Program-made: the position numbers and the translations under genes | The notes under the pieces: generated by a model | Told to the model about the DNA's origin: nothing | Seen by the model: only the letters and a program-made list of their open reading frames with translations | Databases searched by the model: none | NCBI RefSeq assembly: GCF_017313225.1 | Contig: NZ_JAFLNE010000004.1 | Span: forward strand, 124,001-188,000 | Length of the DNA stretch: 64,000 nucleotides | Direction: 5' to 3' | Source: Allomuricauda sp. CAU 1633 | GTDB taxonomy: Bacteria > Bacteroidota > Bacteroidia > Flavobacteriales > Flavobacteriaceae | Part shown: in pieces, positions 52,459-61,271 of the stretch | Numbering within the stretch: position 1 is the first letter of the stretch | Layout: every line of letters starts with the position of its first letter

Positions 52459-53289
52459 ATGATGAGTAGCGGAAAAAGCTTTTTGGTGATTTTTATGGTC
52501 GTTAGCGGGTTTGTAAGTACGGTTTTCGCACAAGAATCGGAGCCAGAAGTCTTGCCCGAATATTCAAAATACAAAGACCCAAAGACCAAAGTTTGGTTCA
52601 ATACCTACGGAAATATTCGGATTGGGAAACGTTTCTTTTGGGATGCCCAGACCCATTTTAGGTTTGAGGAGACAGAAAGCACCCCTTTTATGGGACAAAT
52701 TGGTCAAATTTATAACCGACATGCGATTGGTTATATCTTTTCCAAAAAGACCAATGTGAGTTTGGGTGGGGTAGTGCGTATCAATTTTAATACGGATGAA
52801 GACTCAGAAGACCGAAATGTTGTCCCAGAATGGCGTATCTGGCACCAATACCAATTTGCGATGCCTTTTTATTCGGCCATGCTATATCACCGGATACGGA
52901 TAGAGCACCGTTGGACCCAAGGTTTTGCCGAGGACAGTGAATATATTTTTAGAAACCGTTGGCGATATATGTTTCGGGCTAAAATCCCATTGAACGACCA
53001 TAAACTGCAACCCAAGACATTCTACATTTCTCCAGAGGCAGAACTTATCATGCAGAGCGGAAAAGAAGTGGTAGACAGTCCTATGGAAGACCTTCGTTTG
53101 ACCACAACCATAGGATATATTGCCACCCCTAGGTTGACCTTTGCCGCTGGATTGATGTACTCCCAAGGTCAGGAGTTGTACAATGGAGGCTATTACAAGC
53201 AATCTTGGACCATGCGCTTTCATGTGTATTTCTCGCCCGACTTTAGAAGGGTAAAAAATAAATTGCCGGACATCCATTTAACCGATTGA
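52459..53289 (+). CDS. DUF2490 outer-membrane protein
   Basis: A 276-residue exported protein (signal peptide to ~24). The mature sequence alternates hydrophobic/polar strands with aromatic and Arg residues (WFNTYGNIRIGKRFFWDAQTHF, RIEHRWTQGF, RNRWRYMFRAKIPL, in pieces), the DUF2490 pattern of a small outer-membrane beta barrel. Starts with ATGATG; the first or second Met may be used. In a unit with two MORN proteins, suggesting an envelope complex. Confidence 0.75.
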   Translation: MMSSGKSFLVIFMVVSGFVSTVFAQESEPEVLPEYSKYKDPKTKVWFNTYGNIRIGKRFFWDAQTHFRFEETESTPFMGQIGQIYNRHAIGYIFSKKTNVSLGGVVRINFNTDEDSEDRNVVPEWRIWHQYQFAMPFYSAMLYHRIRIEHRWTQGFAEDSEYIFRNRWRYMFRAKIPLNDHKLQPKTFYISPEAELIMQSGKEVVDSPMEDLRLTTTIGYIATPRLTFAAGLMYSQGQELYNGGYYKQSWTMRFHVYFSPDFRRVKNKLPDIHLTD

Positions 53290-53328
53290 TACGTATCTAG
53301 AGTGAACCAAACAAAAAGTACTGTGAAA

Positions 53329-54174
53329 ATGAAAAAATTCATTCCTTTTATTCTTTTGGCCATTTTTACACTTGGAATGCTGTTTTTTGTTACTAAATCC
53401 CTTCAATTGCAGAAGGAATTAGCACAAGTCTCAGGTGAAAACAAGATTATTTCAGATAAATTAAACGAGTACGAACGATTGACGGAAATAGACTCCGTGT
53501 TGCTTCAGGGCGATTATGATGCCGCCATCGCTTCCTATAGTGCTTCCATGAACGCTGCCAAGGAGCACAATAATATTATTCCATTGCGAATTGCCTTGGC
53601 CGAAAAATTGAGGAATAACAATACCCAGAAGAAAACCATTCCAGATAGCATTGTTGCCCATCTGGATTCGCTCCCCAATTCGAATTCAAATTGGAATGAA
53701 GAGGTGGCCGTTAGAAAATATGACTCCCTTAATTTTTCCCTTGAAAAGACCAAAGTGCAGTTGGCCCGTGTAAAAAAGCAGCTTATGCAAAAATCCTTTG
53801 GTGAATATCTTACCTTCAAAAGCAAAAAGGGAAGCCAAATGCACTACATCGGTCAGGTGAAGGATGGGAAGGCCCATGGTTTTGGGGTGGCCCTATTGGA
53901 TACCGGGAGCCGGTATGAAGGGCAGTGGAAAAACAACCAGAGGCATGGAGAGGGCACCTTCTATTGGCCTGATGGGGAATATTATGTGGGCAACTACACC
54001 AATGACAAGCGAAGTGGACATGGTTCTTATTACTGGCCCAATGGCGAAAAATATACCGGTGAGTGGAAGGATGACAAGCGTAGTGGTTCCGGGAAGTTTT
54101 ACGATGCCGATGGTGGTGTGGTCGCAGGAGGGGAGTGGAGCGATGACAAACTGGTGGAGCTCAATGAAAAATAA
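53329..54174 (+). CDS. Membrane-anchored MORN-repeat protein
   Basis: From the ATG at 53329 the product has 281 residues. One transmembrane helix near the N-terminus (FIPFILLAIFTLGMLFFV), a long coiled coil (~30-160), and four MORN repeats at ~180-275: YIGQVKDGKAHGFGV, YEGQWKNNQRHGEGTF, YVGNYTNDKRSGHGSY and YTGEWKDDKRSGSGKF. Near-perfect MORN repeats like these bind lipids or proteins. A GTG start 27 bases upstream is less likely. Third gene of the unit. Confidence 0.85.
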   Translation: MKKFIPFILLAIFTLGMLFFVTKSLQLQKELAQVSGENKIISDKLNEYERLTEIDSVLLQGDYDAAIASYSASMNAAKEHNNIIPLRIALAEKLRNNNTQKKTIPDSIVAHLDSLPNSNSNWNEEVAVRKYDSLNFSLEKTKVQLARVKKQLMQKSFGEYLTFKSKKGSQMHYIGQVKDGKAHGFGVALLDTGSRYEGQWKNNQRHGEGTFYWPDGEYYVGNYTNDKRSGHGSYYWPNGEKYTGEWKDDKRSGSGKFYDADGGVVAGGEWSDDKLVELNEK

Positions 54175-54401
54175 CAGCTCCGACGCTTAAATTTTACAAC
54201 TTCTTTTTTGGGTATGTCCTAGGGGTTCAGACCATCAAAATCTTGAGGAACTGAACCTATACTATTGTTTGTTGAAAAAATAAGGGGCTTCCTTAGATTC
54301 AGCACAAGCAGCTATAATTCTTTCGTTTTTTTGTAGTCTTTTGATTACCGAAAGCCTTTTTTGACTACCTTAAAGCTCTAATAATCAAATTTTTATCGAA
54401 A

Positions 54402-55172
54402 ATGAAAAAAGCACTAGCCATTTTGCTGCTGCTTCTTTTTCTATTGCTGACTTGGTATAGTTGGGGATGGTATAAAGATGCAGTGGTGTGTTGTCCAGAG
54501 GAGGTCATGGAAGAACCCATGTACGGTCCTCTGATTTTTGATTGTACCACGGGGGAAGTCATTACCAATGACTTATGGCCCGACAAAAAGGCTGAAATTT
54601 TAGCTGAGCAAAAGAGGGGTAAACAACTTCTTTTGGTTGGGCCTTACTTTACTTCTGAAACTGAAAGCGATGGTAGGGCAAGGGCAGAAAAAGTAAAAGC
54701 CCTGTTTGATGAAATTTCACCAGAAGACATTCATACGGGTGCTCGGGCTGCGGGTGATTGCGAAGTTGCAAAAACCCACATGCTTCACGAATTGAGGTAT
54801 AAATGGGTTACGCGTAACGCGGATGTCATTGAACATTTGGACCACACCAAGATTTTTTACAAGTACGATTCCGATGAAGAAATCACCAGTGAGTCCACAT
54901 TGGCTTATTTTGAAGAGTTGGCGGAGTTCCTAATAAGTTCTGGAGATGAAATTTCAATCACGGGTTATACCGACTCGGATGGAGAGGAAGCGTATAATAT
55001 GGAACTCGGACTCAAGCGCGCCCAAGAATATAAAGAACATTTGATGAGCCTTGGCGTAGAAGAGGGGAAAATTACAGTGGACTCCAAAGGAGAAGCCGAC
55101 CCTTGGAAACCGAATGACACGGAAGAGAATAAAAAATGGAATCGTCGTGTTGAAATTAAAATAATCGACTAA
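54402..55172 (+). CDS. OmpA-family membrane protein
   Basis: A 256-residue protein with an uncleaved or signal-like N-terminal helix (ALAILLLLLFLLLTWYSWGW). The C-terminal OmpA-like domain (~150-255) contains KIFYKYDSDEEITSES, ITGYTDSDGEEAYNMELGLKRAQEYK (in two parts) and NRRVEIKI, with the peptidoglycan-binding Asp and Arg. A Cys pair (VVCCPEE, FDC) sits before it. It follows a 227-base gap without clear features after the MORN unit and precedes an HHH gene in the same operon. Confidence 0.8.
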   Translation: MKKALAILLLLLFLLLTWYSWGWYKDAVVCCPEEVMEEPMYGPLIFDCTTGEVITNDLWPDKKAEILAEQKRGKQLLLVGPYFTSETESDGRARAEKVKALFDEISPEDIHTGARAAGDCEVAKTHMLHELRYKWVTRNADVIEHLDHTKIFYKYDSDEEITSESTLAYFEELAEFLISSGDEISITGYTDSDGEEAYNMELGLKRAQEYKEHLMSLGVEEGKITVDSKGEADPWKPNDTEENKKWNRRVEIKIID

Positions 55173-55190
55173 ACTTTTAAAAATACAATT

Positions 55191-55592
55191 ATGGCATTAC
55201 AAATAAATACAACAGCATGTGATGGTTCAGACGTGTTTTGGGCCTGGATATTATGGTTATTGGCCGCTTTTATTCTTGGCTTGATCTTAGGATGGCTATT
55301 AAAACAAATTTTTGGTAGTGGTTCCGCATCCAATAGAACAGACGATCTCACAAGAGTGGAAGGCATTGGCCCAAAAATAGAAGGCTTGCTCAACAACAAG
55401 GGCATTAAAAATTACCATCAGCTGTCCAATACTTCAGTGGACGTTTTGGAGAAAATCATTGAGGAAGGAGGGCCTGCGTTCACCACCCATAGAGGGATGA
55501 CCAAAACCTGGCCAGCTCAAGCCAAATTGGCTGAAATTGGCCAATGGGAAGAACTCCAAAAATGGCAGGATGTTCTAAAAGGAGGAGTATAA
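55191..55592 (+). CDS. Membrane-anchored helix-hairpin-helix protein
   Basis: A 133-residue protein with one transmembrane helix (WILWLLAAFILGLILGWLL, ~18-36) and a C-terminal helix-hairpin-helix domain (TRVEGIGPKIEGLLNNKGIKNYHQL, ~55-80, with the GIGPK hairpin), as in the DUF4332/L21-like HHH group. HHH domains bind DNA or RNA backbones or act in protein contacts; membrane attachment is unusual for a nucleic-acid binder. It lies 18 bases after the OmpA gene and ends in a terminator. Confidence 0.75.
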   Translation: MALQINTTACDGSDVFWAWILWLLAAFILGLILGWLLKQIFGSGSASNRTDDLTRVEGIGPKIEGLLNNKGIKNYHQLSNTSVDVLEKIIEEGGPAFTTHRGMTKTWPAQAKLAEIGQWEELQKWQDVLKGGV

Positions 55593-55616
55593 TCTGATTG
55601 AATAATCATGTTTAAT

Positions 55617-55647
55617 GGCCAGCTTATGAATATCTAAGCTGGCCTTT
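55617..55647 (+). terminator. Rho-independent terminator
   Basis: Ten-pair stem GGCCAGCTTA/TAAGCTGGCC around an eight-base loop and a short T-run, 24 bases after the HHH gene. It also lies downstream of the minus-strand CPBP gene. Confidence 0.7.
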
Positions 55648-55684
55648 AGTTTTTAAATCCAAGGCCGAGAGTGATATAGAGATA

Positions 55685-56572
55685 TCATTCGAGTGAGTTT
55701 CTGAGTTTTATTAAATTGTAAATTAGTATGGCCCCAAGAACGAAGGTTGCAATCAGGCTTCCTTCCAAGCCAAATAAACCTCCAGTAATCCAATCGGAAG
55801 AATGTAGTTGTGTTTTGAAGATCCATGCTTCAGAAGGTTTACCACTATTGGGAAGACCAAACAGGATATTCTGACCAAAATTCCAAAAGCAATGAAACCC
55901 AATGGCAAAAGCCAAATTCCGGGTACGGGCAAAATTGGTGGTGGTCACCGCGCCAAAAATCAGCAAGTTGATCACTCCCAAAATGGTGGCATTTTCATTA
56001 AACCCGTGGACCAAACCAAATAATACCGCAGATGCTCCAATGGCCATTAAATAGCGATGGTTGTATAGCTTTAATTTGGCTCCTATCGCATAAAAAATCA
56101 AAATAAAGAGAAAAGAGGTGGTCAAGAGTTCCTCAAATAGGCTCCCAGATAGATATCGAAGCAATTGTGCCATATAGCCCCATGTTAAATCATGTTCTTT
56201 AAAAGTGGAATTAGGGTCTAAAACTACTTCAGCATTAAACCATTGCAATCCGATAATAGAGATAATGGCTACTAAACCTACTATTGTACCAATTCCAAAT
56301 TGAACTGCTGTACCTTTACCGGGATATAACCCGTATTTGGCCAGTGAGCTTTTGTCCACATATTTTGCAAAGACCCAAAGAGCTAGCAACATAGCAGCAC
56401 ATGAAATCGCATTTACCCCATAAGAGAGATGAAAGGGACTGTTTTGAATAAGGGGTACTGTCGTGCGCAGCAAGAGTATCCCGATAAGTTGAAATAGGAG
56501 TACAAATGCCAACAGCTTAAAAACTGTTCGTACGTTGCCTTGCTGATTAAAAATGATTCTTTTTATTCCCAT
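55685..56572 (-). CDS. CPBP-family intramembrane protease-like protein
   Basis: Start at the ATG at 56572; 295 residues with about eight membrane helices. CPBP motifs: SGSLFEELLTTSFLF (Glu-Glu pair, but the motif EExxxR has Thr instead of Arg), FGLVHGFN (F-x3-H) and GFHCFWNF (H-x3-N). The Glu and His residues needed for catalysis are present; the Arg is missing, so activity is less certain. It starts 5 bases after the stop of the NTF2-like gene and is in its operon. Confidence 0.8.
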   Translation of the reverse strand: MGIKRIIFNQQGNVRTVFKLLAFVLLFQLIGILLLRTTVPLIQNSPFHLSYGVNAISCAAMLLALWVFAKYVDKSSLAKYGLYPGKGTAVQFGIGTIVGLVAIISIIGLQWFNAEVVLDPNSTFKEHDLTWGYMAQLLRYLSGSLFEELLTTSFLFILIFYAIGAKLKLYNHRYLMAIGASAVLFGLVHGFNENATILGVINLLIFGAVTTTNFARTRNLAFAIGFHCFWNFGQNILFGLPNSGKPSEAWIFKTQLHSSDWITGGLFGLEGSLIATFVLGAILIYNLIKLRNSLE

Positions 56573-56577
56573 ATAGA

Positions 56578-57105
56578 TCAGTTTTTGGGCAGATAGGCTT
56601 CTGGGATGGGGTTTTCCTCGGTTTCCTGAGCCCAGAAAATATTGATGACCCTCCATCGGCCACCTTCATTGAGCAATTGAATGCTGTTGATGCCCCTCAT
56701 AAAAGGTTCTTTGTCCGTTTTACTCTTAAAACATTGGTAGGTACTGAATACGTGCGCAATATTTCCAAAAACTTGTGTCTCTCGGTGGATTTCTTCTTCA
56801 AAAAATCCATTTTCCACCAACCACTGCCCTGAACTTTCAACATAGGTTTGCGGGGTAATGTAGCGTGCCCCCACCTTACCTTCGGGATTTGTTCCAGAGG
56901 GCACCAGTTTCGCATTGGGGTGATAGATATAGCGCATTAGGTCCCAGTCCCGTTCTTCTCCCTTTTCTCCAGAAATTACAGCATATAGTGCTTTAATGGT
57001 GCTGTCTATGGTCCGCGTCTCATCTTGATACTTGATATGATTTTCCTGAGCCTGAAGGGTAAGGGTCATGGCGAAAATCAGGATTGAAATAATCTGTTTC
57101 TTCAT
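56578..57105 (-). CDS. Exported SnoaL/NTF2-like protein
   Basis: A 175-residue exported protein (signal peptide to ~19). The mature part has RTIDSTIKALYAVISGEKGEERDWDLMRYIYHPNAKLV (in parts), FFEEEIHRETQVFGNIAHVFSTY and WRVINIFWAQET, an NTF2-like cone fold as in DUF4440-type proteins. Catalytic residues are not assigned. First gene of a two-gene operon with the CPBP protein; divergent from the membrane AraC gene. Confidence 0.75.
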   Translation of the reverse strand: MKKQIISILIFAMTLTLQAQENHIKYQDETRTIDSTIKALYAVISGEKGEERDWDLMRYIYHPNAKLVPSGTNPEGKVGARYITPQTYVESSGQWLVENGFFEEEIHRETQVFGNIAHVFSTYQCFKSKTDKEPFMRGINSIQLLNEGGRWRVINIFWAQETEENPIPEAYLPKN

Positions 57106-57182
57106 GTTTAAAAAGTAATTTTTAAAGGTTTAACAATTCTTTGGCTAACGCATTTGCATAACATCCACTAATTTTCCAAATG

Positions 57183-57201
57183 TAGACCTCTGTATGGTCT
57201 A
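57183..57201. promoter_or_regulatory. Dyad in the divergent promoter region
   Basis: TAGACC, seven bases, GGTCTA forms a perfect dyad between the divergent NTF2-like and AraC genes, 39 bases before the AraC start. Candidate operator; no other evidence. Confidence 0.3.
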
Positions 57202-57239
57202 TTATCTCTTGTTTTCGAAATTCTAGAGACTTTTTTATT

Positions 57240-58286
57240 ATGAATGTAATGCTGATGTTGACCTTTTTTTCAGGAGTTTCCCTACCAGCGGGTTTCTTGG
57301 GAGCCGTTTATTTTTATCGAATCCGAAAAGAGGATACCTTAAAACTAAACCTATTGGCCGCCCTATTTATGGCCATGGCTCTAAGATGTTCCAAATCTTT
57401 TCTCTGCTTTTCATTGGGCATGCCCACGGTGGGGATGGCTTTGGGCTATTTGGGATTGGCCAGTATTGGCCCGCTATTGTGGTTGTACCTTAAGTACGCG
57501 GGGAAAGCATCCGTCCAATCTATAGAAGCCAAGGATTACGCTCACTTTTTACCCTCCTTGATTGGTTTTATAACCATTCTTCTTATGGGTAGGGAGGTTG
57601 CCATTGAACTGTATTTTTTCACCACATATGTAGTATTGGCCTATGTTTTATGGGGATGGAGGACGTTTCTGTTGGATAAAGACCACCATGGAGAATTGTT
57701 GAGAAAATGGAATTTGTTGTTACTGATATCCATTTCGGTATTGTGTGCTATTTTTCTATTCCAATACCATACTGACTATTTGGTCAATTACATGATAGGT
57801 TCTGCTTTGGCTGCGGTTGCCTTTTATGGCCTGTTGTACTTTGCCCTTAATCATCCGGTGTTGTTTCCGGTTGCCAAGAAAAAGAAACGATTGGACCCCA
57901 AAGTGGTTCAAAAGGTAAAACATGCCATCGAAGGGGAGAAGGTGTATCGAAAACCTTCATTGACCCTTGATCAATTTTCAAAAGACCTGGACCATCCATC
58001 GTACCTTATTTCCTTGGCCATAAAAACAGAATTCAAAAAATCGTTTTCGGAACTCATCAACCATAAGCGTATTCAGGAAGTGCTCAAAGAATTGTCCAAG
58101 CAAGACCAAGACTATGGTAAAATAGAAGGCTTGGCCTATTCAGTGGGATTCAATACACCTTCCGCATTTTATGCGGCCTTTAAAAAGGTGACGGGTACGA
58201 CTCCCACGGAGTATCAAAAAGCCCAACGGAGAAAACCGCAATTACCAGACATAGTTCTAGAGCCCAAAGCGATAGGTGAGCTTTAG
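57240..58286 (+). CDS. Membrane-bound AraC-family regulator
   Basis: A 348-residue protein with about seven transmembrane helices (1-215) and a C-terminal AraC domain (~245-335) in which LTLDQFSKDLDHPSYLISLAIK, FKKSFSELINHKRIQEV and GLAYSVGFNTPSAFYAAFKKVTG (each in part) form the two HTH units. Such proteins couple a membrane signal to transcription. The last 30 bases overlap the end of the convergent DUF5916 gene. Confidence 0.85.
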   Translation: MNVMLMLTFFSGVSLPAGFLGAVYFYRIRKEDTLKLNLLAALFMAMALRCSKSFLCFSLGMPTVGMALGYLGLASIGPLLWLYLKYAGKASVQSIEAKDYAHFLPSLIGFITILLMGREVAIELYFFTTYVVLAYVLWGWRTFLLDKDHHGELLRKWNLLLLISISVLCAIFLFQYHTDYLVNYMIGSALAAVAFYGLLYFALNHPVLFPVAKKKKRLDPKVVQKVKHAIEGEKVYRKPSLTLDQFSKDLDHPSYLISLAIKTEFKKSFSELINHKRIQEVLKELSKQDQDYGKIEGLAYSVGFNTPSAFYAAFKKVTGTTPTEYQKAQRRKPQLPDIVLEPKAIGEL

Positions 58287-60467
58287 AATGATGGACCGGT
58301 TACTAAGGTCGAATCCATTTGTATTATTGTTTTGGTTGTAGACCAAAAAGATGTCGGACAGTGGCGAATACCTCCATTGCAGTCTTGAGAAAACACTGAA
58401 GTTGTCGCTGAGTGTATTGTACTGTACTGTATTGCTCAAAAAAAGTTTGTTTGTAAAACTCAGGGCTCCATTAAATTTCACCAGATGAATGTCTACATCC
58501 CCATAATTATCGGGTAGGTCTATGTTGTTGTAGTCATAGGATAGGCTAAAATTCCCCCAGTTGCCAAAACGATAGTTGGTGGAGGCATACAATGTGGAAA
58601 TATTTCCATTATAGAACGAACCCATGGTACCTCCGGCGGTATAGGTAAATCGATTTCTGATATCTGAACTGAAATCCACCGAGCCGTTCCAATAATTATA
58701 CCCCTGAACCGGAAGGTTATCAAATTCATCTCCCAAAAAATTGGTAGGAAATTGCAGGTCAATGTCAACATGGGTAGCGGTAAAGACCAGCGAAGCTGTA
58801 TTTCTGAAGAAAAGATCATAGGCTACATTGTTCTGCCGCTCAAAGAGGCTATTATCATGGTAATAGAAATGGTTCCAGGTCCGTGCTCCGTGTTCCACAA
58901 TTCCAGAATCCTCTTTTTCAGGAAAGAAGCGGTATTTCATCCAGGGGTTTACAAATGAATATCCTTGGTGGATAACCTCTCCCGTATCCGCGTTGTAGTT
59001 GAAGATTCTTGGGGTAAAACCCACATCTGCCCTATAATGGTCATTAATGGTATGGAGTACCCAGCCCGCACCAAACCTTCGGGAATTGTAGCTGCCTTCC
59101 AGTCCAACAAAATAGCCATTGGAGAAATCCTTGGCGGTACTGCCATGATAACTCACGGTATTGTTGAAATTTCCTTTCTCTGAAATATAAGTGAACTCTG
59201 TTCCGAAATTCTGGCTATGGTCATCCATGGTAGTATCACCAGTGGTACTCCGGTTGATGAACATTCCTTTTATAATGGAACGCTTAAGGACCTTGTACTG
59301 GGCTGCCAGTACCGTATTGTTCTCTGCGGCGATGTCTCCTGATTTTTTGGTTTGAACATTCATAGCACCCAACCGAAAATCTGACCCGAGGTTTCCGGTC
59401 ACTTTGGCTCCAAATAGAATAGGGATGCTTTCACCATTTTTTAACCCGATGCGGCGCGAAAAGAAGGGTCGAAAGTTATCCGTCCCAAAATTGGTGAAGA
59501 TGTCATTGTTTTCCAGAAAAAATTCCCTTCGCTCGGGCAAGGAAATATCAAAACGGGTGATGTTCACCACTTCTTGGTCCACATCGGCATTGGAAAAATC
59601 AGGGTTAATGGCCAAATCCCCATACAATGATGTTGTTATGGGGACTTTTATATCGACTCCAACATCAAAATTTTCATCAGTAACATAATCCTCTCCAACC
59701 CTTGTTTTATAGGTACTGGCAGTGGAAAAAGGTTTCACAAACACCGAGTTGCTCTTTACTTGAGGAACCTGGCTCCATACCAAGGTTCCCATATAGTTTA
59801 CATCTATAGCGTTAAAGTTTATGGGAAACGGGGTCCAGGTGTAGTAGAAGTTCTCAATCTTATCGCCTCGGATGAAATTGATGCCCCATTCCCTGTTGTT
59901 TTCATTGTAACGCAGACTGCTAAAGGGAATAGCAAATTCGGCAATCCAGTAGGTATCGTAATTTTTCACCGAAGAGAACCAGCGCTCATCCCATGTTTCG
60001 GAATAGAGGGTCTGGGAAGATTCTACACTTAGGCTTCCATCAATTTCGGCTCCTCCGGCATTTACCCCGAACATGACCCCGTTCTGTTTGGTGTTGATGG
60101 GGTCAATAACTATAGTGAACGAATCACTGTTAAAATGAGCATTGTCCGAATCGCGTTGAAGGGATTGCACCACCCGTTTGCCTTCGTCATACATTTTGGC
60201 AAAAACATAGAGCATTTGATTGGTATACGCGAGTTTGACCTCCGTTTTGTGTTTGGCCAATCCCTTATCGCTGGGGTTATGGTTGTAGAATTGGTCTATG
60301 GTCTGATGAGTGTTCCACTCATCTTCACTTTCAATGCCATCCACCTTAATGTCAGCTTGGGATGGAACAATGTTATATTGAAAAGTACTACGGGTTGAAG
60401 CGGTTTCTTGGGCCAACATGAACTGGGTCACCAAAAGAAAGGCAATGGAAAGGAATGATTTTTTCAA
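58257..60467 (-). CDS. CBM9-like/DUF5916 outer-membrane protein (second copy)
   Basis: A 736-residue exported protein (signal peptide to ~19, TTG start since no in-frame ATG is nearby). Same layout as the protein at 29043: CBM9-like beta sandwich (IKVDGIESEDEWNTHQT, VKLAYTNQMLYVFAKM, WIAEFAIPFSSLRY) and DUF5916 barrel (LPERREFFLENNDIF, RRIGLKNGESIPI). It is a clear paralogue but divergent, so the two probably have different substrates or partners. Confidence 0.85.
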   Translation of the reverse strand: MKKSFLSIAFLLVTQFMLAQETASTRSTFQYNIVPSQADIKVDGIESEDEWNTHQTIDQFYNHNPSDKGLAKHKTEVKLAYTNQMLYVFAKMYDEGKRVVQSLQRDSDNAHFNSDSFTIVIDPINTKQNGVMFGVNAGGAEIDGSLSVESSQTLYSETWDERWFSSVKNYDTYWIAEFAIPFSSLRYNENNREWGINFIRGDKIENFYYTWTPFPINFNAIDVNYMGTLVWSQVPQVKSNSVFVKPFSTASTYKTRVGEDYVTDENFDVGVDIKVPITTSLYGDLAINPDFSNADVDQEVVNITRFDISLPERREFFLENNDIFTNFGTDNFRPFFSRRIGLKNGESIPILFGAKVTGNLGSDFRLGAMNVQTKKSGDIAAENNTVLAAQYKVLKRSIIKGMFINRSTTGDTTMDDHSQNFGTEFTYISEKGNFNNTVSYHGSTAKDFSNGYFVGLEGSYNSRRFGAGWVLHTINDHYRADVGFTPRIFNYNADTGEVIHQGYSFVNPWMKYRFFPEKEDSGIVEHGARTWNHFYYHDNSLFERQNNVAYDLFFRNTASLVFTATHVDIDLQFPTNFLGDEFDNLPVQGYNYWNGSVDFSSDIRNRFTYTAGGTMGSFYNGNISTLYASTNYRFGNWGNFSLSYDYNNIDLPDNYGDVDIHLVKFNGALSFTNKLFLSNTVQYNTLSDNFSVFSRLQWRYSPLSDIFLVYNQNNNTNGFDLSNRSIILKLTYRFGL

Positions 60468-60667
60468 ATGATTGCTATTTTAATTTGAAGCGCAATCTGG
60501 CCTTTTAGTGTGAGCGATATGTACTGAATTTCTAATTCAGGAGACGAAAGTTGAACCACAAGTGATATTTATTGGAAATAGAGCGGGGAAGGGGGTGTAT
60601 TCTGTAAAATAAGGGCACTATAGAAAAACCAATACCCAACTCTTTCGTTGAACCATTTTATAGCCCC

Positions 60668-60675
60668 TATATTTG
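60668..60675 (+). promoter_or_regulatory. -7 promoter box upstream of the FKBP gene
   Basis: TATATTTG matches TAnnTTTG exactly; a TTG at 60648-60650 with a 17-base spacer is a fair -33 box. The box is 35 bases before the ATG. Confidence 0.6.
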
Positions 60676-60709
60676 CAACGTTTTGATTTTAAAACTATAA
60701 ACAAGAATT

Positions 60710-61138
60710 ATGAGTAAAGTAAAGGAGAATGATACGGTTAAAGTACATTACACTGGCAAATTGACGGATGGGCAAATTTTTGACAGCTCGCTTCAAAGAG
60801 AACCCATGGAAGTAGCCTTGGGCCAGGGTCAGCTTATACCGGGATTTGAAAAGGGACTGATTGATATGGCCGTAAATGAGAAGAAAACCATAACCATAGA
60901 TAAGAAAGATGCCTATGGAGAGGTCAACGAATCGCTTTTTCAAAGAGTCTCCAAATCACAATTACCAGAAGACCTTAAACCCGAAGTAGGAATGGGCTTA
61001 GTGGGTTCCAATGCGCAAGGACAAGAACAACAATTTAGAATAGCCAAAATTGAAGAAGAAGACATTATTATAGATGCCAACCACCCGTTGGCAGGTCATG
61101 ATTTGGTATTTGACTTGGAAGTGGTTGAGATACTTTAG
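60710..61138 (+). CDS. FKBP-type peptidyl-prolyl isomerase, SlyD-like
   Basis: A 142-residue cytoplasmic isomerase. The FKBP core has VKVHYTGKLTDGQIFDSS and LIPGFEKGLIDM, with an IF (insert-in-flap) chaperone segment (~70-120) between the FKBP strands, ending HDLVFDLEVVEI. SlyD's metal-binding His/Cys-rich tail is absent, as in SlpA-like and short SlyD forms. Folding helper for nascent or unfolded proteins. It has its own promoter and a strong terminator. Confidence 0.9.
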   Translation: MSKVKENDTVKVHYTGKLTDGQIFDSSLQREPMEVALGQGQLIPGFEKGLIDMAVNEKKTITIDKKDAYGEVNESLFQRVSKSQLPEDLKPEVGMGLVGSNAQGQEQQFRIAKIEEEDIIIDANHPLAGHDLVFDLEVVEIL

Positions 61139-61158
61139 CAAACAACTTTTAAAGCATT

Positions 61159-61188
61159 AAAAGCGCCTTACAAGTGTAAGGCGCTTTT
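61159..61188. terminator. Bidirectional rho-independent terminator
   Basis: Stem AAAAGCGCCTTACA/TGTAAGGCGCTTTT with a tiny loop, A-rich on the left and T-rich on the right, between the FKBP stop and the convergent Gfo/Idh gene. Confidence 0.85.
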
Positions 61189-61224
61189 TGTTTTGATATA
61201 GGTCCGTATTTGTGCTATAATGTT

Positions 61225-61245
61225 CTTGCCTACCGGCAAGGTAGG
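61225..61245. repeat. Short palindromic intergenic element
   Basis: CTTGCCTACCGGCAAG and CCTACCGGCAAGGTAGG overlap, offering two alternative hairpins (CTTGCC/GGCAAG or CCTACC/GGTAGG) near the Gfo/Idh stop. Confidence 0.4.
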
Positions 61246-61271
61246 TGTTTCTTTGCTATTGAATAATTTTT

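Noticed and set aside
58257..58286. 30-base overlap of convergent genes as a frameshift sign
   Set aside because: Both proteins have normal C-termini for their families; simple 3' overlap.
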